NCBI GenBank assembly: GCA_902776645.1
Contig: CACYQT010000086.1
Location: 1 to 43,829, forward strand
Origin: an uncultured bacterium
Lineage (GTDB): Bacteria > Verrucomicrobiota > Lentisphaeria > Oligosphaerales > Oligosphaeraceae
Length of the DNA stretch: 43,829 nucleotides
Direction: 5' to 3'
Part shown: positions 16,800 to 24,160 of the stretch, in pieces
Layout: each line of letters opens with the position of its first letter
Numbering within the stretch: the first letter of the stretch is position 1
Notes under the pieces: generated by a model
The model's database searches: none
The model's input: only the letters and a program-made list of their open reading frames with translations
Told to the model about the DNA's origin: nothing
Made by a program: the position numbers and the translations under genes

Positions 16800-18646
16800 T
16801 CAGCGGATTTTCCGCCGCGTTGTAGAGCATGGCGATGAGACGACCGGAGGCGGAGGCGTTCGGGCTCCATGGGAGATACCATGGATTTGTCTCCATATAG
16901 CGTTCGCAGAGATAGTTCTCCGATGTGCATGTGAAGCGGAGGAATGCCTCCAGTGTCTGTTTCGCGAGATCGTCCCGTCCTGCGCGCCGCCATGCGAAAT
17001 ACCATTGATTTTCCACAAGGCCGACATACCAGATGTCGCCTCCCTTGCGCGAATAGAGGCCGTTTTCGCTGGCGGTGCCGCGGCGAAGCATGCCGCGGCG
17101 GATACGGATCATTTCATCTGCATCCGTAATGAATTCTCCGTCGAGAACCCTTCCGACATGGAGCTGGAAGAAGTTCCTCTTGATGAGTTCGGGATCCGCC
17201 TGTCCGTCGTGGGAGATTGGAATGACGAGTTCATCGCTACCGTCATTGGTGGCGCGAACGTTGTCCACGATTTTCTGGAGGACTTGCCGATAATTGTCCG
17301 CGGCTTTACGGAATTCCTTCTCCCGCAGATCGTTGAATTTTGCCGAAGCCTTCGCGAGCATGTTGCAGGCCATCCAGTTGCGGATGTCCGTATAGACCCA
17401 GCTGCGGAATTTCAATGGGTCTTCGTCCGTTGAACGCATGGGTGGGAAGAGGCCTGTTTCATCGCGTTGCGATTCAATCCATTGGAACGCTTTGTATGCC
17501 GCGTCAGAGTATTTTCCCCAACAATCAGCGGCGTTCGCTACCAGGCAGTGCTGTGCGAAAATGACGATGACGCTCGCCGTGTCGCTGGCCCAATGGTTGC
17601 GGAACGGCCCCGCTTCGCCTGTGGGCTTCTGGCATTTCGTGAAGAAGAAATCGATGATTTGTCCTACATAATCATGATAGCCAAGCAAGTCCAATCCAGC
17701 CGCGTAGGGCCATACTTCGCCTGGCCAGACGCAACGTTGAAGACCACCTTGCCGCGGGATGATGAAATCACGCCCGTCATCTGGAAGTGCAAGGCATTGA
17801 AGCATTTGAACGGCTTGATGGTTGCGGAAGGCGTAACGGCGCGAGTGCCTTCGCCCAACCGTCACGCATGGCGGCGTAGGCCGCGTCATAGCTTGCGCAT
17901 TCACGGATGCCTTTGCCGATGGCGAAATCAACCGTCGCCGTGCTGTTTGGCGGAATGACAAGCGTGAAACGCAAGGCACCTTTTTCAGCGTCCCATCGCG
18001 TTTTCGTGTCGCTAAGCACTTCGACGAAGCGGTCGTTCGAGCGGAGCATTTTGTTGTCGGCCAGCCAATCGTCGCACGGCAGTTTGAGCCATGTATCCAA
18101 TTGCGGATCATAGATTTTGTAGATGTCCGGAGCACCGAATACCAGTTTGTCTTCTTTTGCGGCGCGAACAAACAGCGCGAAATCACGGGAGACTTCCGCT
18201 GTGCCGTTGTTTTTTACCGTAAGTCTCGCAAATGCAGATGGTTTGCGCACAACGGGAGCGCATGCCGCGAGTGTGATTTCCAATGCGTCGTCGCGCCATG
18301 TCTGGCTGTGGGCGGGCAGGCCGTCTTCTGTGACGTTCAGTTCGGCCTTTTTGAAATCGAACGGATCATCGTTTGGGCCGACCAGCCAGACCGCATGAGA
18401 ACGGACATGGCGGTAGCGGAACGACCAATCGTCGAGATGATGAACGTCTCCATAGAGGATCTTGCCTTCACGGAACATCACGAGAAGCCGTTCAGCAAGA
18501 GGGCCTTGCAGATAGCGGCGAGTCGTCTTCGGTTTCCGCCATCTTTCGGTCTGCTCTGTATCGTTGTTCTTCAAAGCTTCGGCCAGTATATTTTCGAGTT
18601 CCGTATATGGCTTATGTCCACTGCATGCCGCGGTTGAAAGGCTCAT
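16792..18646 (-). pseudogene. Six-hairpin glycosidase-like gene split by a frameshift
   Basis: Two overlapping frames read as one protein. From ATG 18646 (AAAGGA eight bases upstream) about 270 residues form a beta-rich N-terminal domain (LLVMFREGKILYGDVHHLDDWSFRY ... YDAAYAAMRDGWAKALAPL). After about 17830 the continuation is one base out of register: FRNHQAVQMLQCLALPDDG, CVWPGEVWPYAAGLDLLGYH, GPFRNHWASDTASVIVIFAQH, ending in an alpha/alpha toroid of about 345 residues. This beta-sandwich plus toroid order is that of six-hairpin glycosidases; no exact family is assigned. There is no signal peptide. The reading frame is otherwise intact, so a recent mutation or a single-base sequence error are both possible. 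It is the last gene of a three-gene operon. Confidence 0.75.
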
Positions 18647-18686
18647 TTCATAAGTCCTTTATTTAATATGTAAAGAAAAGAAGAAA

Positions 18687-21029
18687 TCACGGCGTGTCGT
18701 TCGCATCCTGCGTCAGGAAGAGGCGGTCTACCTTCGTGCCGTCTTCACGCGTTTTGAGACGGAGACGGATTTTGCCTTTGGGCAGTTCGAGCGGGTTTTT
18801 GAACTGGCGCCATTGGAAGGCTTGGCCGTCTGTTGTCTGGATATGCCATTCCGCATCAATGAAGGTGGCGTCCTGCCCGTCGATGGATGCGCGGAGGATG
18901 ACAGAGTCGTCTTCCGGTGTCGGTGCGGAGAAGCAGCCCCACAGGTAGTAGGTTCCAGCGGTTTTGACGTCCAGCAGCCATGTGACATGGCCGTTGCCGC
19001 CGCCTCTGGCACCGACTTCGCCAGGTGCCCAGACAAATTGGCCTTCCGATGCGAGTTCGTCTTTGCCGATGGCCATATTGGAGACGATGACGCCTTTTTC
19101 CGCCTCCCAAGCGACGGTCTGGCCGGGAAGCACGGGAATCGTGTTCTTGACGATTTCCTTTTCCATTCTGGCGATTTCTTCGAAGTACTCCTTGATGCCA
19201 GGCGTGTCGCCAAGAAGTTCTTTTCCAATGTCTTTGCCATTGACGGCGAAAATGTCACGTTTGGGGGCGGGAACGCAGTTGGAAGTCATGCTGAACGGGC
19301 GGACCGTCTTTATTTGAAGTTCAGACGATTCGCCTTGAACAGCAATGTCGAGGCTTTCATTCGGGACGACTGTGGCGTTGCGGTTGGCGGCCATGAAATC
19401 ATGGCGCCATTTGGCAAAGCGTTCGGCATCAATGCCTTCGCTGTCCGTTACGCGGACGCGGAACGTGGCGGCGGGGAAGGCGGCCTTCGGCGGAGGATTC
19501 CCCCAGAGGTCATGATGGGCGATGGTGATCCGCCCAACCTTGAAGGCGTTGTTGTCCCATACGAAGGCGATTTGGGCGTTGCCGCCTTGAATGTTCGTCG
19601 CCATCGGCACGTTGAAGGCGGCGGCGGTTTTGCCGAAACGGACGAAAACGCAGGATTGCGTCGTCAGAGGAATGACCGTTGTTTCCGCTGGAACGAACGT
19701 GATAGGCGTATCGTCAATGAAAATTTCATCGCCTTCAAGCGGGAGGACGATGTGGGATTCGAGCGTGGGATTGGTCGCGGTCGAGTAGTCGGTAGGGCGA
19801 TAGACGACGAGTCCGAGGGCGTCCCGTCCTGCCTGCGTTCCGCTCCAGAAAGGCTTCAGATGGAGCGTCTTCTGATGAGGGCCGGAGCCTTCGTTGATGA
19901 CTTTCTTGCCATACGGGTCACGGCGTCCGTCCGCGATGAAATACGCCCTTGGAAGGTAAGGATTCTCGCCCGTGAAATTGACGGCGAGCGGAATGTCCAT
20001 GTTGTGGTAGCAGGCTCCCGCGATGCCGAGCGCGATGTCGTTTCCCACCCACAGGGAGCTGTATTGGTTGTTGTTCCCGCCCCATGTGTAGGTGACCGTT
20101 CGCGGTGTTGTGGTGGCGAGTTTCTTAATGTCTTCTGATGGCCGCCAGTCTGAAATCAGCATCGTGTAGGGGATTCGCCTGTTCGGATTGTCTTCTTGGT
20201 AAATATTTGCCGCGTAGAGATATGAATCGACAATGCCGCGTCCGGCCAGATAGTCGTAGTCGCGTGAATGGGAGCCGACGCAGCGTTTGGCGGGCGGCAG
20301 CGAATTGGCGGCGAGTTCGGACCAGAAAAGCGTCAGCAGCTTGTCCGTGATTTGCTTCGCTTCCGGCGTGACGGTGAAATGGTTGAAGACTTGCAGACAG
20401 CCGATATCGACGCCCGTGTAGGTGGGCGAATTGTATTCGCAGATGCCGAAAAGGGCGGTCTGGAGAGTGAACGCGCGGAGGCGTTTCAGACCTTCCTCCA
20501 GCACTTCCGGACGGTTCAGCGTTTCGCCGAGAAGCACGAGATTCTGGGCGTTCATGATACTGATGTTCGTGTAGGACGGCGACACCTTGTGACGAAGGCA
20601 ACCTTCGACGGAATAGTCAAGAAGCTCCTTGAAAAGAGCGGTTTGCGATTCCGTCAGCTTGTCGCGGTGGAGGATCCAGATGAGCGCCCCCGTCTCCATG
20701 CAGAATTCGACGGCGTTGAAATCCATGACGAGGCCGTCTCGCCATGACCAGCGGTAATTGCCGTATCCGGCGGAGGTCTTGTCGCGGTCCTGCATGCGGG
20801 CGGCGTGTTTGAAGATGTCGTCCAATTGGTCAAGATTCGTTTCGGATTCGCAGACAAAGAACGCGTAGGAGAAGAGATCGCGGGAGGAAAGCCCTTTGTC
20901 GAGTGATTTTACTCTTTGATGAACATTGGAGCGGTTGACGATTTCCGCGAAGAAATCCTTTCGGGAGATGCCTTGGCCGGTCAGTGGAATCGCCAGCAGG
21001 GCCAGCAGAAGAAGGAGGCTTTTTTTCAT
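18687..21029 (-). CDS. Secreted alpha-toroid protein with C-terminal CBM-like domain
   Basis: The 780-residue protein starts with a signal peptide (MKKSLLLLLALLAIPLTGQG). Residues about 30-310 are helical with repeats typical of (alpha/alpha) toroid lyases/hydrolases (YRWSWRDGLVMDFNAVEFCME, EYNSPTYTGVDIGCLQVFNHF). A beta-rich middle follows. A C-terminal domain (about 645-780; VAWEAEKGVI, GTYYLWGCFSAP, ASIDGQDATFID) resembles carbohydrate-binding modules of the CBM35/galactose-binding type. It is likely a polysaccharide lyase or glycosidase acting outside the cytoplasm; no family can be named safely. AAAGGAG lies inside the 3' end of the upstream phospholipid synthase gene, four bases separate the two, and the frameshifted glycosidase-like gene starts 40 bases downstream, so all three should be cotranscribed. 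Confidence 0.75.
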   Translation of the reverse strand: MKKSLLLLLALLAIPLTGQGISRKDFFAEIVNRSNVHQRVKSLDKGLSSRDLFSYAFFVCESETNLDQLDDIFKHAARMQDRDKTSAGYGNYRWSWRDGLVMDFNAVEFCMETGALIWILHRDKLTESQTALFKELLDYSVEGCLRHKVSPSYTNISIMNAQNLVLLGETLNRPEVLEEGLKRLRAFTLQTALFGICEYNSPTYTGVDIGCLQVFNHFTVTPEAKQITDKLLTLFWSELAANSLPPAKRCVGSHSRDYDYLAGRGIVDSYLYAANIYQEDNPNRRIPYTMLISDWRPSEDIKKLATTTPRTVTYTWGGNNNQYSSLWVGNDIALGIAGACYHNMDIPLAVNFTGENPYLPRAYFIADGRRDPYGKKVINEGSGPHQKTLHLKPFWSGTQAGRDALGLVVYRPTDYSTATNPTLESHIVLPLEGDEIFIDDTPITFVPAETTVIPLTTQSCVFVRFGKTAAAFNVPMATNIQGGNAQIAFVWDNNAFKVGRITIAHHDLWGNPPPKAAFPAATFRVRVTDSEGIDAERFAKWRHDFMAANRNATVVPNESLDIAVQGESSELQIKTVRPFSMTSNCVPAPKRDIFAVNGKDIGKELLGDTPGIKEYFEEIARMEKEIVKNTIPVLPGQTVAWEAEKGVIVSNMAIGKDELASEGQFVWAPGEVGARGGGNGHVTWLLDVKTAGTYYLWGCFSAPTPEDDSVILRASIDGQDATFIDAEWHIQTTDGQAFQWRQFKNPLELPKGKIRLRLKTREDGTKVDRLFLTQDANDTP

Positions 21030-21033
21030 CGTG

Positions 21034-22437
21034 TTACTCCTTTGGGGCTTGTTCGGTTGTATTGTGTTTGCAGAAGGGCCAGTTGATGCCGTACAGAGCG
21101 TAGGCGAGGCTGATGCCGAAGCACCACCAGACGAAGGCGGGGCGGTAGCATTTATGGGCGAACGTGAAGCAGACGAAAACGATCATCAGGATGAAAATCA
21201 ACATCTTGAGACCGCGCGGCATCGTCGGCCACAGGACTTGCCCGAAATGCCTGTAGGGGATGTTCGAAATCATCAGCAGGGAGGTGACGACGACCATGGC
21301 GGCCGAGAAAATCCCGACGGATGGATGGTGGAAAAGTGTCGCGAAGAGGACGGAACTGCCAGCTAGAATGGCTCCCGCGGGGGCGGGCATGCCTTGGAAG
21401 ACGCCGGGCGGCATTTTGCGGGTGGGATGGAGGAAGCGGTAGAGGCGGTAGAAAAGGCATCCCGCGTAGAAGACGGCGATCAGCGCGGCGACCAATGGCG
21501 AAATCCATTCTTCGCTGAAGGCCAGATTGCAGAAGATAAGCGACGCGATGCCAAGGCCGAAGGATGTGGCGTCCGCGATGTCGTCGAATATGGGGCCGTG
21601 CGGCGTGGAGCCGTATTTTCGGGCCATCCGTCCGTCGAAAAGATCGAAGAACTGACCGACGAAGACGAGCACATAGCAGATGATGTAGTATTTCAGTTTG
21701 TCCGTGCGATAGGCCGTGAAGGCGCATGCGATGGCGGCCAGCCCGCATAGGAAGTTGGCCAATGTGAAGGAGTTGGCGTACCAGATGTCGGGGATGATCT
21801 TGCAGTAGAACGACAGGAAGGCGAGGATGGCGATGGAAAGCGTCATGCAGTAGACGAACATATTGTTGATAAGCACGAAATTGCCGAATTTCAGCGTTTC
21901 GATCTGGTTCAGGGAGATCAACGAAAGCAAAACCGTGACCAGCGCGGTCTTCACTTTGCCGAAGGAATTGGCGGCTTTCTTCTGGACGAACAGGCGGGAG
22001 GCCTGGCCGAGCGAGTCGATGACGATGAAGGCGACAACCCACGGGAACGGCAGGATTTCGAGCCCGAAGGAGAAGACGGAGCCGCAGGAGAGATAGAACA
22101 GCACGGGGAAGTACATGAATTTGTCCGACAGCGGGTCGAGCCATTTTCCCATTTCCGTCTGGAGGTCGCAGTTGCGGGCGATGGTACCGTCGGAAAGATC
22201 CGTGATCATGAAGAACGCGAACCAGAGGGTGGCGGCGATCCAGTGGTCATGCGCGGCCAATGCGGCGGCGATGAATCCCATGGGCAGCCGCAGGACGGAG
22301 ATGCCGTTGGGGTGGAGGAAGGGCAGCTTCCTGTACCATTTGATGAATTGCGGCTTTTTGGTCGTAGTGGTGACGACGAGACGTTCCAGGCCGAGTAGGG
22401 CCAGAATGGTGATGACGATGATCCAGTTTATGCTCAT
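21034..22437 (-). CDS. Fused phosphatidylglycerophosphate synthase - phosphatidylserine synthase
   Basis: The 467-residue membrane protein contains two complete CDP-alcohol phosphatidyltransferase domains. The first (about 35-210) has HPNGISVLRLPMG and the catalytic motif D80-x2-D83-G-x2-A-R-x8-G97-x3-D101-x3-D105, followed by SFGKVKTA, as in PgsA. The second (about 215-400) has ANSFTLANFLCG and D265-x2-D268-G-x2-A-R-x7-G281-x3-D285-x3-D289, ending DDIADATSFG, as in PssA. The x7 spacing is one residue short of the usual x8. All predicted catalytic aspartates are present in both halves, so one chain may make both PGP and phosphatidylserine from CDP-diacylglycerol. About 50 hydrophobic residues follow. 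It is first in an operon with glycan-degradation genes, an odd pairing. Confidence 0.88.
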   Translation of the reverse strand: MSINWIIVITILALLGLERLVVTTTTKKPQFIKWYRKLPFLHPNGISVLRLPMGFIAAALAAHDHWIAATLWFAFFMITDLSDGTIARNCDLQTEMGKWLDPLSDKFMYFPVLFYLSCGSVFSFGLEILPFPWVVAFIVIDSLGQASRLFVQKKAANSFGKVKTALVTVLLSLISLNQIETLKFGNFVLINNMFVYCMTLSIAILAFLSFYCKIIPDIWYANSFTLANFLCGLAAIACAFTAYRTDKLKYYIICYVLVFVGQFFDLFDGRMARKYGSTPHGPIFDDIADATSFGLGIASLIFCNLAFSEEWISPLVAALIAVFYAGCLFYRLYRFLHPTRKMPPGVFQGMPAPAGAILAGSSVLFATLFHHPSVGIFSAAMVVVTSLLMISNIPYRHFGQVLWPTMPRGLKMLIFILMIVFVCFTFAHKCYRPAFVWWCFGISLAYALYGINWPFCKHNTTEQAPKE

Positions 22438-22474
22438 GATATGCTCACGTGATTGCGATGATTTGTAGTTGTAA

Positions 22475-22510
22475 GGGACTAAAGGGACAAAAGGGACGAA
22501 AGAGATGAAT
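22475..22510 (+). repeat. Nonamer array GGGACNAAA (4 units)
   Basis: GGGACTAAA, GGGACAAAA, GGGACGAAA and GAGATGAAT in the divergent spacer between the phospholipid synthase and dehydrogenase genes. Confidence 0.85.
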
Positions 22511-22587
22511 TGTATTACATTAACGTATTATAGGGCTGTTTCAATTGGAATAAGATGGAAAAGGGCGTTTTTTCATGGTGAAACAAT

Positions 22588-22616
22588 TTGACACAGACTC
22601 GAAAGCCGTGTATTCT
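22588..22616 (+). promoter_or_regulatory. Consensus sigma70 promoter of the Gfo/Idh/MocA gene
   Basis: A perfect -35 TTGACA (22588-22593), a 17-base spacer and TATTCT (22611-22616), about 60 bases upstream of ATG 22676. This is the best promoter match in the window. Confidence 0.8.
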
Positions 22617-22675
22617 TTACTGATTGTTTTTTATTTGTTTTATGCTTTTTTATTATTGTCAGACAAGGAGCAGAC

Positions 22676-23986
22676 ATGGGTTACAAAGGTGCGAACGACA
22701 TTGTGAATGTGGCGCTGGTCGGTTGCGGCGGCATGGGCATGGGCGTCATCAACAATCTGAAACCGTTTGAGGACGTGCGCGTCGTGGCGGTGGCGGATCC
22801 AATCGGCCGTTACCAGGATGATTTCTTCTACAAACGCCCCGTCGGCCGTGAAGTCGCGGCGGAGGAATATACGAAATTCTACGGCGAACGCTTCCCCGGC
22901 CATGTGTGCAAAGCCTATGAAGATTTCCGCGTCATGCTCGACGAAATGGACAAGGATATCGACGCAGTCGTCTGCGCGACGCCCGACCATCTGCACGCCT
23001 ATGTCTCCGTCTATTGCATGCGCCGCGGCAAGCATGTCTACTGCGAGAAGCCGCTTGGACACAACATTCGTGAAGTCAGATGGATGGCGAAGGTCGCGAA
23101 AGAAATGAACGTCGCGACGCAGATGGGCAATCTGGGCCATGCCCGTGAAGGCATGCGGCAGGCCATCGAAATCATCCGCGACGGCGGCATCGGCACGGTG
23201 ACGGAGGCCCATGCATGGGTTCCCGCCGCCCGTTGGCACAAGTGGATGACGGCTGTTCCGACGGATACGCCGCCCGCTCCCGCGGACATGAATTGGGACC
23301 TCTGGCTCGGCCCGCGTCCTGTCCGACCGTACCATCATGTTTACGCTCCTGTCCGCTGGCGCGACTTCTGGACCTTCGGTCTCGGCGCGATCGGCGATTT
23401 CGTCTGCCATGACATGGATCTGATCTGCTGGGCGCTGGATCTCGTTGCGCCGACGACGGTTGAGGCGTTCCAGGCGGGCAAGACGTCGCCCGAACTGACG
23501 CCCCATGCGGAAATCTGCCACTACTTCTACAAAGGCGCCTACAACAAGCCCGACCTCCATGTGACGTGGTGGGACGGCGGCCTGCGTCCGCCGACTCCCG
23601 CCTGCTGGCCGGAAGGCCGTGCATGGCCGAGCCGCGGCTCCATGTTCGTCGGCACGAAGGCCACGATGCTCTGCCCCGATCTGGGCGGTCGGCCCGAACT
23701 CTTCCCGAAGTCGTATGACGACAACTACACGCGGCCCGAACCGTCGATTCCGCGTTCGGTCGGCCACCATCGCGAATGGATCGACGCCATCAAGGGCGGC
23801 AAGCCCGGTGGGACGGAATTTGGCTATGCCGCTCGTCTGACGGAACTTGCGCTGCTCGGCGTCGTCGCCATCCGCACTGGCAAGAAGATCGAATGGGACT
23901 ATGAGAACATGAAGGCCATCGGCGTTCCGGAAGCCGACACCATCATCAACGGCGAACCCTACCGCGAAGGATGGGAGCTGGAATAA
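22676..23986 (+). CDS. Gfo/Idh/MocA family oxidoreductase
   Basis: The 436-residue NAD(P)-dependent sugar dehydrogenase or dehydratase-like enzyme has an N-terminal Rossmann fold (VALVGCGGMGMGV, VVAVADPIGRY) and the family motif YCEKPLGHN. The C-terminal alpha/beta domain contains GNLGHAREGMRQAIEII, PYHHVYAPVRWRDFWTFG and GAIGDFVCHDMDLICWAL. The GNLG and WR-x-FW-x-FG-x-G-x2-x-D-x4-x-D pattern matches the large subgroup common in Planctomycetes and Lentisphaerae that carry twin-arginine leaders, but this copy has no signal peptide. Substrate unknown; probably a keto-sugar or inositol derivative from glycan breakdown. The start is fixed by AAGGAG eight bases upstream. The TAA stop leads straight into an 11-unit array and a terminator. 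Confidence 0.93.
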   Translation: MGYKGANDIVNVALVGCGGMGMGVINNLKPFEDVRVVAVADPIGRYQDDFFYKRPVGREVAAEEYTKFYGERFPGHVCKAYEDFRVMLDEMDKDIDAVVCATPDHLHAYVSVYCMRRGKHVYCEKPLGHNIREVRWMAKVAKEMNVATQMGNLGHAREGMRQAIEIIRDGGIGTVTEAHAWVPAARWHKWMTAVPTDTPPAPADMNWDLWLGPRPVRPYHHVYAPVRWRDFWTFGLGAIGDFVCHDMDLICWALDLVAPTTVEAFQAGKTSPELTPHAEICHYFYKGAYNKPDLHVTWWDGGLRPPTPACWPEGRAWPSRGSMFVGTKATMLCPDLGGRPELFPKSYDDNYTRPEPSIPRSVGHHREWIDAIKGGKPGGTEFGYAARLTELALLGVVAIRTGKKIEWDYENMKAIGVPEADTIINGEPYREGWELE

Positions 23987-24067
23987 TGCTGAATGCTGAA
24001 TGCTGAATGCTGAATGCTGAATGCTGAATGCTGAAATGCTGAATACTGAATGCTGAATGCTGAATGC
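23984..24067 (+). repeat. Heptamer array TGAATGC (11 units)
   Basis: TAATGC (carrying the dehydrogenase stop TAA) is followed by eleven TGAATGC units from 23990; one is expanded to TGAAATGC (24032-24039) and one is TGAATAC. Each unit carries a TGA on the plus strand. Confidence 0.95.
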
Positions 24068-24072
24068 TTAAC

Positions 24073-24108
24073 AAAAACGCCTGCGGTTTGAAAACTGCAG
24101 GCGTTTTT
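24073..24108. terminator. Bidirectional intrinsic terminator
   Basis: A perfect 12-base stem AAAAACGCCTGC / GCAGGCGTTTTT around a 12-base loop (24085-24096). The T-tract on one strand and A-tract on the other serve the converging dehydrogenase (+) and GH42-like (-) genes. Confidence 0.92.
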
Positions 24109-24120
24109 GTTTGCTGGATG

Positions 24121-24160
24121 TAATGCTAACGTTCTAGCGTTCTAGATTGCTAGCGTTCTA
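24121..24160 (-). repeat. Octamer array TAGCGTTC
   Basis: TAACGTTC, TAGCGTTC, TAGATTGC and TAGCGTTC, ending at the minus-strand TAG stop of the GH42-like gene (24158-24160). Confidence 0.85.

Noticed and set aside
17820..17845. Programmed frameshift in the toroid gene
   Set aside because: No slippery sequence, stimulatory SD or stop-codon arrangement like that of prfB is present.
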